DNA of 64,000 nt, taken from Dysgonomonadaceae bacterium PH5-43. Lineage in GTDB: Bacteria; Bacteroidota; Bacteroidia; Bacteroidales; Azobacteroidaceae. The DNA lies in contig JARXWK010000009.1 of NCBI GenBank assembly GCA_029916745.1, positions 27,293 to 91,292 of the forward strand. The letters are read 5' to 3'. The translations under genes were made by a program, and so were the position numbers. Of the stretch, positions 8,597 through 17,771 are shown one piece after another. Positions within the stretch are counted from its first letter, which is position 1. Every line of letters begins with the position of its first letter. Below the pieces are notes generated by a model. It saw nothing but the letters and a program-made list of their open reading frames with translations, ran no database searches and was not told the origin of the DNA.

Positions 8597-8604
8597 TATT
8601 TTTG
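8597..8604 (+). promoter_or_regulatory. -7 box for plsC
   Basis: TATTTTTG matches TAnnTTTG, 18 bp upstream of the plsC ATG at 8623. No clear -33 element. Confidence 0.5.
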
Positions 8605-8622
8605 CATTATTAATAAAATAAA

Positions 8623-9387
8623 ATGAAAAAGATTATCATTCTAATTTATCAGTTGTTAGTATGGCTTCCTCTCTCCGTTACAGCAACAGTAATAACGGCT
8701 ATAACTGTAAGTGTTGGCTGTTTGTTAGGTGGCGAACGGTTCTTTAGTTATTATCCTGGCGTATGGTGGTCGCGTTTTATTTGTTTTATTTCTTTATGTC
8801 CTGTAAAAGTAAAAGGACGAGAAAAGTTAAAAAAACAATCATATATCTTTGTTGCTAATCACCAAGGAGCTTATGATATTTTCCTTATATATGGATTCTT
8901 GAATTATCCTATAAAATGGGTAATGAAGCAGAGTTTACGCAAAATCCCTTTTGTTGGAAAAGCGTGCGAACTGGCAGGTTTTATATTTGTAGATAGTTCT
9001 TCGCCACAAGCTGCAGCCAAAACAGTAAAAGAAGCCGAAGAAAAATTAAAAAACGGAGGAGCTTCTATAGTTATCTTCCCTGAAGGCTCAAGAACATTTA
9101 CTGGAGAAATAGGTAAGTTTAAGAAAGGGGCTTACCAAATGGCTATGGACTTAAAGCTTCCGATAGTGCCAATTACTATAAATGGTTCGTTCGATGTTAT
9201 GAAAAGAGGTTCGTTTTTACTTAATCCTCACAAAATGGAATTAGTTATGCACGACCCTATACTTACAGATAACTTAAATGTCAACAATGTAAGAGATGTA
9301 GCTAACAATATCCGAAATTTAGCAGACTTATCTCGAAATGAAATAGATGCAGGTCTGTGGAGTAAATACAAATCAAAAAACAATTAA
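8623..9387 (+). CDS. plsC: 1-acyl-sn-glycerol-3-phosphate acyltransferase
   Basis: PlsC transfers an acyl chain to lysophosphatidic acid, giving phosphatidic acid at the inner membrane. The 254-residue protein has an N-terminal hydrophobic segment (residues ~3-36). It carries the catalytic NHxxxxD motif (NHQGAYD, His80/Asp85) and the glycerophosphate-binding block FPEGSRT (152-158). Another conserved block is KWVMKQSLRKIPFVG. It stands alone behind its own -7 box and is followed, within about 90 bp, by the beta-barrel gene. Confidence 0.93.
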   Translation: MKKIIILIYQLLVWLPLSVTATVITAITVSVGCLLGGERFFSYYPGVWWSRFICFISLCPVKVKGREKLKKQSYIFVANHQGAYDIFLIYGFLNYPIKWVMKQSLRKIPFVGKACELAGFIFVDSSSPQAAAKTVKEAEEKLKNGGASIVIFPEGSRTFTGEIGKFKKGAYQMAMDLKLPIVPITINGSFDVMKRGSFLLNPHKMELVMHDPILTDNLNVNNVRDVANNIRNLADLSRNEIDAGLWSKYKSKNN

Positions 9388-9478
9388 AATATTTTTATCT
9401 ACTTGCAACGTTTTTAATATTTCTATCATCATAGTTAAAGACAAGGATGAAAATCATATTTCCGAATTAAAAAACTTT

Positions 9479-10597
9479 ATGAGTATGAACAAAAGAAACA
9501 ACATTACGAAATGGTTAGTTGCGGGGGCTTCTATCGCTGCTTGCGCATCTTTAATTTGGATAATATTCCCTTTTGTTCAACAGTTTTTCCAGTCGTATAA
9601 TACCATCGCCAAAGTCGAAAATACTTCAACTCCTTTAGAAGAAGCAACAATTATTAGTGATGAACCATCGCTAATAGAGCAAGAAACTGAGTCGTTGATA
9701 ATAGCTGAAGCAAAAAAATCAATATCATCTAAAGCCGTTACAGTAAAAGCTATAAGAGAAGAAAGAGAAACAAAAGAATTTATAGAGTCTCAAACTGCCG
9801 AGACGGAAATTAAGCAAGAAAACACACAGACAGAAAATAAAAAAGAAACTCCATCATTAAAAGAGAGCTTTAATTCGCATTTATCTGCTGACTATAATTT
9901 ATTATCATCGTTAGAGAAAAAGACACAAAAGAAAACCAGTTTTGGAGTATACACAGGCTCTTCTACAGGAGAGTTAATTGCCTCAAATGAAAAATCGTCT
10001 GATTTTGTTTACTACGATGCAAGTCAACTAAGAAACGACATAATGGAAAATGATGGCGGACAATATAATATACCTCTAACCTCTGATAACTTTTCAAACA
10101 TATCTCACAATATTCCTTTGTCGTTTGGTTTAAGTTTTAGAAAAGACTTAAATCAATATATCTCTTTAGAGACTGGTTTGGTGTATACTTATCTGTATTC
10201 TAAATTCAGAAACAAATACCCGAGAGAAGAACTGAAACAAGGATTACATTATTTAGGCATTCCAATAAAAGGAGTTGTTAATATTTATTCTGATAAATCT
10301 GATTGGCATATCTATTTCTCCGCAGGTATTATGATGGAGAAAGGGTTAAACGCTCATTATTCTTATATTTATCACGACAACAACAGAAACTATTCTACCT
10401 CTTCTAACGAGAACATAAAAGGTTTGCAGTGGTCGGTAAATGCAGCTTTAGGATTCGGATATAAACTCAACAACAGTTACAGTATTTACTTCGAGCCTAA
10501 CATCAACTATTACTTAGACAATAATCAGCCATTAAATTCAAGAACACAAAACCCCATAACAATAGGAGTTTCTGCTGGTCTTAGATATATCTGGTAG
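9479..10597 (+). CDS. Membrane-anchored outer-membrane beta-barrel domain protein
   Basis: A protein of about 372 residues if started at the ATG at 9479 (MSMNKRNNITKWLVAG). The reading frame is open further upstream, but an earlier start at 9347 would lie inside plsC. A membrane helix lies near residues 12-32. Then comes a ~120-residue Glu/Thr/Ser-rich linker, followed by a C-terminal ~200-residue barrel with alternating strands (SLETGLVYTYLY, GVSAGLRYIW at the end). This anchor-linker-barrel plan is common in Bacteroidota. The codons just upstream (KDENHISELKNF) resemble the cytoplasmic tail of such proteins, so a non-ATG upstream start is possible. No function can be named. Confidence 0.65.
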   Translation: MSMNKRNNITKWLVAGASIAACASLIWIIFPFVQQFFQSYNTIAKVENTSTPLEEATIISDEPSLIEQETESLIIAEAKKSISSKAVTVKAIREERETKEFIESQTAETEIKQENTQTENKKETPSLKESFNSHLSADYNLLSSLEKKTQKKTSFGVYTGSSTGELIASNEKSSDFVYYDASQLRNDIMENDGGQYNIPLTSDNFSNISHNIPLSFGLSFRKDLNQYISLETGLVYTYLYSKFRNKYPREELKQGLHYLGIPIKGVVNIYSDKSDWHIYFSAGIMMEKGLNAHYSYIYHDNNRNYSTSSNENIKGLQWSVNAALGFGYKLNNSYSIYFEPNINYYLDNNQPLNSRTQNPITIGVSAGLRYIW

Positions 10598-10602
10598 AAT
10601 TG

Positions 10603-11907
10603 CTACAAATAAGGAACAACTCTTTCTAACTGATTACCTCGAGAACCTTTTATTAAGATGTTGTATCCTTGTATATTTTCTTCTTGAAGATATTCTATTA
10701 GGTTATCAGTAGAAGAAAATAATCTCCAATTAATAGGGAACAATGCTGTGTGAACTTTGAAATTATCTCCAACTAATAGCACCTTATCTATATCGTTTAG
10801 TGATTTAAGCAAGTTCAAAACTTTTAAGTGTTCTTCTTCCGAATATTCTCCTAATTCTTTCATCTCGCCTAATACAATAATCTTAGGAGAAGCTATATAT
10901 CTACCAAAATCAGTAAGTGAAACAAGCATACTACTCGGATTTGCATTGTAAGCATCTAAGAGTAAATTATTGTTTTCTGTTTTCAGAGTTTGAGAACGAT
11001 TGTTTGTAGGGAGATAGTTTTCAAGTGCATTGTTAATATTATTTTGACTTACCCCAAAGTAATCGGCAATAGTTATAGCGGCTAATATATTTTCGAGATT
11101 ATAAGTGCCCGAAAGATTTGTCTTAACAAGCGAATAGTTATTATCTCCTTCTTTACTCCATCTTACCGTAACATTATTCGTAGTATCAACAATGTTTCCT
11201 TTTATCTCAGCCTCAGCAGAAGAAGCGTAATAAACAACCGACAAGAGGTTATGGTATTTACTTAATATTTCATTGTCTTTATTAGCAAACACAACTCCAT
11301 TCTTTTTGCGAAGATAGTCATACAACTCCGTTTTTGTTTTAATTATTCCCTCAAACGAACCAAAACCTTCTAAGTGAGCCTTACCTATATTTGTGATTAA
11401 CCCATAATCTGGATCTGCAATCTTACACAAATCTTTAATTTCTCCTTGATGATTAGCCCCCATTTCAATTACTGCAAATTTATGTTCGGGTTTAATTCTT
11501 AATAAAGTAAGAGGAACACCTATATGATTGTTGAGATTTCCTTGAGTATAAAGTGTTTGATACTGTGCCGACAAAGCCGTTGCTACAAGTTCTTTTGATG
11601 TAGTTTTGCCGTTAGTTCCTGTTATTGCAATTACCTTAGGATTTAGATGTTGCCTATGGTACAGAGCAAGCTGCTGCAAAGTAATAAGAGAATTCTCTAC
11701 CTTTATTATTTTTTCGTTGTCGGGTAAGTCTTGTTTGTCAGCTACTGCAAATGCAGCTCCATTATTAAGAGCTTGTTCAACATAGTTGTTGCCATCAAAT
11801 CTATCTCCCTTAATTGCAAAGAAAATAGAATTAGTTTCACAATTACGACTGTCAATGCTTATGTTGGGATATTTTACAAACAAATTATATAACTCGGATA
11901 TTTGCAT
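10603..11907 (-). CDS. murF: UDP-N-acetylmuramoyl-tripeptide--D-alanyl-D-alanine ligase
   Basis: MurF adds D-Ala-D-Ala to UDP-MurNAc-tripeptide, the last cytoplasmic step of peptidoglycan precursor synthesis. The 434-residue protein has the N-terminal substrate domain (SIDSRNCETNSIFFAIKGDRFDG), then the P-loop VIAITGTNGKTTSKEL near residue 95. The central Mur ligase domain carries IEMGANHQGEIKDL and FGSFEGIIKTKTELYDYL. The C-terminal domain starts around LLLDAYNANPSSM. Length is normal. It is divergent from folP, with a -7 box on each strand in the 102-bp gap. Confidence 0.95.
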   Translation of the reverse strand: MQISELYNLFVKYPNISIDSRNCETNSIFFAIKGDRFDGNNYVEQALNNGAAFAVADKQDLPDNEKIIKVENSLITLQQLALYHRQHLNPKVIAITGTNGKTTSKELVATALSAQYQTLYTQGNLNNHIGVPLTLLRIKPEHKFAVIEMGANHQGEIKDLCKIADPDYGLITNIGKAHLEGFGSFEGIIKTKTELYDYLRKKNGVVFANKDNEILSKYHNLLSVVYYASSAEAEIKGNIVDTTNNVTVRWSKEGDNNYSLVKTNLSGTYNLENILAAITIADYFGVSQNNINNALENYLPTNNRSQTLKTENNNLLLDAYNANPSSMLVSLTDFGRYIASPKIIVLGEMKELGEYSEEEHLKVLNLLKSLNDIDKVLLVGDNFKVHTALFPINWRLFSSTDNLIEYLQEENIQGYNILIKGSRGNQLERVVPYL

Positions 11908-11936
11908 AAATCTTCAAAATCAAATTATTAGATAAA

Positions 11937-11944
11937 CAAAGGTA
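11937..11944 (-). promoter_or_regulatory. -7 box for murF
   Basis: CAAAGGTA on the plus strand reads TACCTTTG on the minus strand, 30 bp upstream of the murF start. Confidence 0.55.
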
Positions 11945-11976
11945 TAAAATACTCTTGATTACTGAGTAAAAAAATT

Positions 11977-11984
11977 TACTTTTG
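11977..11984 (+). promoter_or_regulatory. -7 box for folP, deciding its start codon
   Basis: TACTTTTG matches TAnnTTTG. Transcription should begin near 11991, which excludes a GTG start at 11989 and favours the ATG at 12010. Confidence 0.6.
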
Positions 11985-12009
11985 TGTTGTGAATTTATCT
12001 AAAGAATAT

Positions 12010-12843
12010 ATGACTTCGAATGTACAAGGAGAACTAATGAATTTCTCTTCTCCTAAAGTTATGGGCATACTTAATATTACGCCCGACTCTTTCTTTTCTG
12101 GAAGTAGGAAACAAACAGAAAAAGAAATAACCGAACGTGTAATTAACATTGTAGAAGAAGGAGCAGACATAATAGATGTAGGAGCATACTCTTCGCGACC
12201 CAATGCAGTGTTTGTAAGCGAAGAAGAAGAGTGGGAAAGAATGAAGTATGGCTTAAGCATTCTTTACAAATTAGCACCAAAAGCTATAGTTTCGATAGAT
12301 ACTTTCAGAGCCGAAGTTGCCAAAAGAAGCGTGGAAGAGTTTGGAGCCGCAATAATCAACGATATTTCTGCAGGCGAATTAGACTCTAAAATGTTTGATA
12401 CAGTTGCAAGTCTGCAAGTTCCGTATATAATTATGCATATGAGAGGTACTCCGCAAACAATGATGCAGTTTACTGATTACAATCATCTAACCCAAGACAT
12501 TCTTATATACTTCTCTGAAAAAGTAAATATACTAAACCAGAAAGGAGTGAATGATATTTGGATAGACCCTGGTTTTGGCTTTAGCAAAACAACAGATCAA
12601 AACTATGAACTGCTTAGTAATTTAGAACAATTCGACATATTTAATATGCCTATACTTGTAGGTTTTTCGAGAAAAACAATGATAAGAGAAGTAATAAACG
12701 CTTCCCCAGCAGAAGCTCTAACAGGTACAGTGGCATTAAATATGTATTCTCTCACAAAAGGGGCTGATATTATCAGAGTTCACGATGTTAAAGATGCAGT
12801 AGAAACTGTAAAACTATTTAATAAAATACAACAACAATGTTAA
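12010..12843 (+). CDS. folP: Dihydropteroate synthase
   Basis: FolP condenses pABA with hydroxymethyl-dihydropterin pyrophosphate in folate synthesis; it is the sulfonamide target. Signature blocks are VMGILNITPDSFFSGS, GADIIDVGAYSSRP, SIDTFRAEVAKRS, NDISAG and WIDPGFGFSKT, ending in GFSRKTMI and TGTVALNMYSL. The open frame allows a GTG at 11989, but the promoter box at 11977 puts the transcript start after it, so I use the ATG at 12010 (277 residues). The gene overlaps cdaA by 7 bp, a pairing common in Bacteroidota. Confidence 0.94.
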   Translation: MTSNVQGELMNFSSPKVMGILNITPDSFFSGSRKQTEKEITERVINIVEEGADIIDVGAYSSRPNAVFVSEEEEWERMKYGLSILYKLAPKAIVSIDTFRAEVAKRSVEEFGAAIINDISAGELDSKMFDTVASLQVPYIIMHMRGTPQTMMQFTDYNHLTQDILIYFSEKVNILNQKGVNDIWIDPGFGFSKTTDQNYELLSNLEQFDIFNMPILVGFSRKTMIREVINASPAEALTGTVALNMYSLTKGADIIRVHDVKDAVETVKLFNKIQQQC

Positions 12844-13604
12844 TCGACTTCGGAATTAAAGATATTATAGATATACTTTTAGTAGCATTCTTTCTTTACG
12901 AAACTTATCTCTTGATGAGAAAGACAGGAACTACTGCTATTTTCTTAGGAGTATTAGCCTTTATCGCTCTTTGGTTACTTGTTTCGCAAGTATTTGAGAT
13001 GCGACTAATGGGTGCAATTCTTGATAAATTTATAAGCGTTGGCTTTATTTTACTTGTTATAGTGTTCCAAAAAGAAATAAGAGAGTTTTTACAAGCCCTG
13101 GGCTCTAATAAAGGAATTAAAATCATCACGCGACTTTTCAGACCTAAGAACAAAACCAACGAAGAAGATGTGTCGCATATAACTCCTATTGTAATGGCAG
13201 CTATGGATATGGCAAAGAGAAAAGAAGGTGCTCTCATTGCCATTCAGCAATACGACTTGTTAGACTCTTATGCAGAAACAGGAGAAGATATTAATGCAAA
13301 CATTAGCACTCGACTTATTGAAAATATCTTTTTCAAGAATAGTCCGTTACACGATGGGGCGATGATTATATCGGGTAAAAAAATAAAAGCGGCTTCGTGT
13401 ATCTTACCAGTGTCACAAAACCATAATATCCCTAAACGTTACGGTCTTCGACACCGTTCCGCCTTAGGATTATCGGAAGAAACCGACGCAAAGGTTATTA
13501 TAGTATCGGAAGAAACAGGAAAAATTTCTTTAGCTTACAAAGCTAAACTGAAGTCTAACATTTCGGCCGAAGAGCTTCAAAAACTACTTATTACGAAAGA
13601 GTAA
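12837..13604 (+). CDS. cdaA: Diadenylate cyclase (c-di-AMP synthase)
   Basis: CdaA makes c-di-AMP from two ATP at the membrane; the messenger usually controls potassium, osmolytes and wall homeostasis. The 255-residue protein has three N-terminal membrane helices (residues ~10-85), then the DAC domain. That domain has the catalytic DGA motif (SPLHDGAMIISG) and the RHR motif (GLRHRSALGLSEETDA). Length and topology match CdaA rather than the larger DisA. It overlaps folP by 7 bp and is the last gene before the 650-bp repeat region. Confidence 0.93.
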   Translation: MLIDFGIKDIIDILLVAFFLYETYLLMRKTGTTAIFLGVLAFIALWLLVSQVFEMRLMGAILDKFISVGFILLVIVFQKEIREFLQALGSNKGIKIITRLFRPKNKTNEEDVSHITPIVMAAMDMAKRKEGALIAIQQYDLLDSYAETGEDINANISTRLIENIFFKNSPLHDGAMIISGKKIKAASCILPVSQNHNIPKRYGLRHRSALGLSEETDAKVIIVSEETGKISLAYKAKLKSNISAEELQKLLITKE

Positions 13605-13640
13605 ATACATTAACATATAGAACCATTTTCGACCAGAATC

Positions 13641-14290
13641 TTATCATAATCTTGTTGACTTAATTTTATATTACTCACACAGTCAACTATCTGACAAATA
13701 AAAAAAGGGAGTGCCTTTTAGTATCGACACGCCCTTGATAATAGTTAAGGTAAGTAAAATGGGTTAGGATAATTATATCTTGATATATAATTATAACACA
13801 AAAGTAACACATATATTTATACTTAGCAAGTGTTTTGTTAAAAATATTTCTAAAACTCTTGAATGTATTTCGGGGTTTATATATGGTTTTTTAGAATTTC
13901 AAGACTTTAGTTTTGTTTTTTACCTCTTAATGTGCTGGTATATAATATAATACAATAATATTTTGTTTGTAGTTGTGTGCTATTAGATTTGAATTAAATT
14001 ACATTTTGATTTGAAATTTCTATTAAGTGCATTTAATGTGCAATTCAAAGTATATTAAAAAAGTAATAAAATCATTTTTTAATTCAAGTAGTGAAAGAGT
14101 GATAAAATATATATTCATTATAAATCACACATACATCTATAATATTATGATAAAATCAAAAATGCCATTTCTTGCGAAGGTGTATTAAGATAATAGTTAA
14201 GAAGCTTAAATGGATTAGGAGCGTTTATATTTTTATATATAAAAGAATATACAAAATATAATATATATGCTTATATGACACAGGCATTTT
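13641..14290. repeat. 650-bp direct repeat, copy 1
   Basis: A non-coding, very AT-rich block that recurs in the same orientation at 17772-18424, nearly identical by eye with scattered single substitutions and a few 1-2 bp indels. Both copies begin TTATCATAATCTTGTTGACT and end near ATATGA(C/T)ACAGGCATTTT. Each contains two related sub-blocks starting GATAATAGTTAAG. Each also has a hairpin (13707-13735 here) whose minus-strand reading ends in a T tract, able to terminate the helicase transcript. The two copies flank only the primase-helicase gene. Confidence 0.9.
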
Positions 14291-14449
14291 TAAAAATATA
14301 TTTTATCGGACAGAAATAAAATTCTTTAGTGTAATCAAGTTTTGTCGATGATTTTGTTGACCGCCATTAACTTTGATTTGTATAGTTACTATAGTTCGAG
14401 ACAAAGCTAAAGTTTTATCGGATAACAATAATTCATAGTAGATGGTGGA

Positions 14450-17380
14450 CTATTTCGATTTTCGGGTCGCTTCCTTTAGTTCAGCAACTAACTCTATTGA
14501 TTCCAATCGCATAATAGTATCATCTGAATTGCCAAAGTCAAATAGCCCAAAACTTCCATACCAAACAAGTTGGTTATCTATAATGATGTACTTCTGATAG
14601 ACATTTGATTCTTGCATAACCGTAAATTTGGATTGGAGCATTTCAATACATTTCTTCGCTCGTTCTTGTTCCTTATATGATTCTATGGGGAGAGTGATAA
14701 CCTTTATGGAAATGCCAGCTTGCAGAGCGGCTTCCAGCCATTCAAAAATTATATGAAGTTGCCTTTTTCGAATATAAGGGCTTGCAATCCATATTTCTTT
14801 CTTCGCATTGGAAAAGTCGTTCCGTATGATTGGTATAAACGTCTCACAATCATAAATCATACTGATTCCGTCTGGTTTATTCTTTGAGACTAAGGTCTTA
14901 TACCCAATTTGGGAATAACCAGCAAGACGCTTGTGATACATACGCTCCAATACGGGGATATGGACATCTACATAGTCGTAAACAATTACATCTTGTTTGC
15001 CTGGATATTCTCGATGCAGTCGCCCTGCATATTGCGCTAACGTTCCTTTCCAAGCTACCGGAGAAGCCAGAAACAATGTGTCCAAACGAGGATAGTCAAA
15101 GCCTTCACCAATATATTTGCCTGTTGCGATTATTATTAATTTTTCGCTTGGCAGAATAGTCTCTAATGAAGTTGTCATCTCCTTTTTTAATTTTGTCGAA
15201 ACAGATCCAATAAGGGTGATAATATGTGCATCTGTTTGCCCTTGAAGAATAGATGCCAACTGCATAACATGCTCTGTTCGTTGCGTAAGAATAATGGGCG
15301 TTCTTCCGTTTATTATGGCATCAATTACGTCTATGGCTATCTGTTGGTTACGCAATTCATCCTCTGCAAGAGCGGTATATATCTTCGTAATATGCCAGTC
15401 GGCTTCAGTTTGAGTTAAGGACTTTCTAAAATTTGTAAAACACGGAATAATATAGTGTTCGAAGTCTCGCTTTCCGGCTTCTTCTTTTGCATTGACGTTA
15501 TATCGTATTGGTCCGCAAAGCATAAAAACAATCGGATGTTGCCCGTCCTGTCGACTGGGTGTAGCCGTTAAGCCATAAACATATTTGGCATTTGTTTCGC
15601 TCAATACCTTTTCAAAGCTAAGCGATGAGGCATGGTGACATTCGTCCACAATGACCATTCCGTAGTTCTTCACTATTTCATCCACTTCATTTTCATGAAT
15701 CAAACTTTGAACAAGCGCAATATCTATAATTCCAGATGAACTGTTTTTGCCAGAAACGATTTGTCCAATGATTGAACGTACCTTCTTTCTTCCCCGCTTC
15801 TTTTCCGGCTCGGGCAAATATTCGTTTATTTCAAGGAATTGCTCCAACGATTTCTTCCATTGGTCGCATAAAGTTTGCAAATGAACTAATATTAGCGTAT
15901 TACATTTTCTGTTTGCAATAAGCGAAGCGCCGATAACTGTTTTCCCAAAAGCTGTAGGGAGAGATAATATACCATTTTCATGCTGAAGTAGTGTTTCTGC
16001 TGCTGAATGTTGCTCTTCCCGTAGAGTCCCTTTGAAATTTACATCTATCTGCCTTCCTGCATTTCGTTTATCATCAAAAACAGCCTCTACGCCTGAAGCA
16101 TCAAGTAATTGAACAAGCGACAAACGACAGCCGCGAGATATTCCAATATAATCATCTGTTTCGTCTAATGAATAGATAATCCTCGGAATACCATACGTTG
16201 ACATTCGCATCTTCTGTATTTTATAGAAGAGAGGATTCTGGAATGCCGCCAACCGTTTTATACGGTTAAGTGCCCGAGGACCTACATTCTCTTTTGAAAC
16301 ATACAATCGGTTTGCTTCTACAATAGTAAGATACTCTGGAAAGTCTTTTTTATCAAGGTTGCTCTCTGTCTTCTTACTCTCCCAAGGCTTGAACAAAGTA
16401 GGTTCTTCTTTTTCCATACTACCAAGCTCACCCAATCCATTGCCTTCACATAATTGGGCAAGCAAACTCTCTATCTCTTCCAGATTCATTTTTCGAATAG
16501 AAGCCAGATATGCCCATTGGTCGAGGTAACTATCAAAGTTTTCATCCACAAACTCACTATTACCATTCAGGCGTGCTCCACCTTGAAGAGGCAACGCAAT
16601 CAGGTTGCCCAACCCACCTTTGGGCATAAAGTCTTGATTGGGAAACATCCGATCATACGAAGAAAAGCGAATCTCGGATCTAACAGACATAGCCTTTGTT
16701 AACAGGGCATTTCCTAGCCTTCGTGCTGTTATTGCTGGAATAGGTTCTTCAAAGAATATCCATACATGTGCTCCATTCCCCGAACGGGAACGTTCAATAG
16801 CGACCGGGATATCATACGTATTACAGACCGACCGAAAAGCTCTTATATCTTCCGTCCATTTCTCCTCATCAAAATCAACGGCAAGAAATAAACAATTCTC
16901 ATCCGACAACAACGGGTAGATGCCAACAATACCAGCTCCATGTTCATCTTTATTGCGTAAATGGCTATTAATAACCTCTTTTGTCAAAGGCAATAAATCC
17001 CGATTAGGACATTCTTTACATTTGACACGGGCTTTGTCGCAAAGCCCTTTTACCCATTCGTTTTTACATGCCGGAACATAATAGCTACTTTCATGTTTCT
17101 TGCTGTAGCAACGTTTTGCATAAACATCTGTCCGCCCTCGAAATAACGATAGATACAGCTCTATCTTCTCATTGGGAGTGCTATATTTATTAATCGAATG
17201 AATAGAGCTTTCTTTTGTATCTTTCTGTTTAGGTATATCCAATACCTGCACTTCCTCTTGAAAAGTCGGTTCTTTCCTGGGAAGCCCCAGCATATTCCGA
17301 AGCTTTTCATTTTCTACAAGTAGTTCACTGTTTAGTGCTTGCAATTCAGCTATCTGCTTTAATAAATCGGGATCAGGCAT
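14450..17380 (-). CDS. TOTE-type primase-helicase with C-terminal PLD-like domain
   Basis: A 976-residue multidomain DNA enzyme. Residues 5-35 are a short coiled coil (Leu heptads). Residues ~60-300 are an archaeo-eukaryotic primase domain with a Cys cluster (GLCDKARVKCKECPNR), the metal motif AVDFDEEKW (~165) and SGNGAHVWIFF (~198). This matches the TOTE-associated primase family. Residues ~450-800 are a superfamily 2 helicase: Walker A TAFGKT (~477), DECHH (~578), LTATPSRQDG, GEGFDYPRLDT (~760) and YAGRLHRE. The last ~140 residues are PLD-like, but the HKD motif reads YQKYIIID, so its His is missing. The primase-helicase-PLD order suggests a mobile or defence enzyme. It looks richer in G+C than its surroundings, lies alone between the 650-bp repeats, and is probably acquired. 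Confidence 0.82.
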   Translation of the reverse strand: MPDPDLLKQIAELQALNSELLVENEKLRNMLGLPRKEPTFQEEVQVLDIPKQKDTKESSIHSINKYSTPNEKIELYLSLFRGRTDVYAKRCYSKKHESSYYVPACKNEWVKGLCDKARVKCKECPNRDLLPLTKEVINSHLRNKDEHGAGIVGIYPLLSDENCLFLAVDFDEEKWTEDIRAFRSVCNTYDIPVAIERSRSGNGAHVWIFFEEPIPAITARRLGNALLTKAMSVRSEIRFSSYDRMFPNQDFMPKGGLGNLIALPLQGGARLNGNSEFVDENFDSYLDQWAYLASIRKMNLEEIESLLAQLCEGNGLGELGSMEKEEPTLFKPWESKKTESNLDKKDFPEYLTIVEANRLYVSKENVGPRALNRIKRLAAFQNPLFYKIQKMRMSTYGIPRIIYSLDETDDYIGISRGCRLSLVQLLDASGVEAVFDDKRNAGRQIDVNFKGTLREEQHSAAETLLQHENGILSLPTAFGKTVIGASLIANRKCNTLILVHLQTLCDQWKKSLEQFLEINEYLPEPEKKRGRKKVRSIIGQIVSGKNSSSGIIDIALVQSLIHENEVDEIVKNYGMVIVDECHHASSLSFEKVLSETNAKYVYGLTATPSRQDGQHPIVFMLCGPIRYNVNAKEEAGKRDFEHYIIPCFTNFRKSLTQTEADWHITKIYTALAEDELRNQQIAIDVIDAIINGRTPIILTQRTEHVMQLASILQGQTDAHIITLIGSVSTKLKKEMTTSLETILPSEKLIIIATGKYIGEGFDYPRLDTLFLASPVAWKGTLAQYAGRLHREYPGKQDVIVYDYVDVHIPVLERMYHKRLAGYSQIGYKTLVSKNKPDGISMIYDCETFIPIIRNDFSNAKKEIWIASPYIRKRQLHIIFEWLEAALQAGISIKVITLPIESYKEQERAKKCIEMLQSKFTVMQESNVYQKYIIIDNQLVWYGSFGLFDFGNSDDTIMRLESIELVAELKEATRKSK

Positions 17381-17648
17381 ATCGTACTTGTTTTTTACAT
17401 TACTTACAATAATTTAACCCTACTATCTAACTGCAAAAAATAATCATTCGACAGATATCCAATTCTTTACTGAATCGGGTAAGTTCATTAAAAATTATCA
17501 AGCAAGTATCTCTATGTAACTCTTCCAGTGTTATTGCTTGCATTACTTCGTATATTGTATTTTCTTATGCTTATTGGTTTTTATCTCGTCCCTTGAGAGA
17601 TCCGTATTATAAATTAATTACCGAACAAATATAATAAATTTTACGCAC

Positions 17649-17671
17649 TTAGTCTTATATAATAAGACTAA
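17649..17671. promoter_or_regulatory. 23-bp perfect palindrome upstream of the primase-helicase
   Basis: Arms TTAGTCTTAT and ATAAGACTAA separated by ATA, 10-3-10 with no mismatch, about 270 bp upstream of the primase-helicase start. The following bases (ACTACTAAGCCGAAGGGTG) resemble family-2 array units. It could be an operator or a remnant array unit. The rest of 17381-17771 shows no gene or other recognisable element. Confidence 0.6.
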
Positions 17672-17771
17672 CTACACAAATACTACTAAGCCGAAGGGTG
17701 CTGAAACATTCGAGAAAACACTCTCCAAGTTTGATAATTTTGCAAGCCTGAAGACGTGATAAGGATTATTA

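Noticed and set aside
9347..9478. Upstream extension of the beta-barrel gene into plsC
   Set aside because: The extension uses the other frame of plsC coding sequence and has no signal-like N-terminus; the ATG at 9479 starts right before the membrane helix.
11976..12260. Minus-strand ORF over the folP start
   Set aside because: It is the complement of conserved folP codons and overlaps the folP promoter.
14450..17380. Primase-helicase as a restriction enzyme subunit (HsdR-like)
   Set aside because: No PD-(D/E)xK nuclease motif or methylase neighbour is visible; the N-terminus is a primase, not an HsdR domain.
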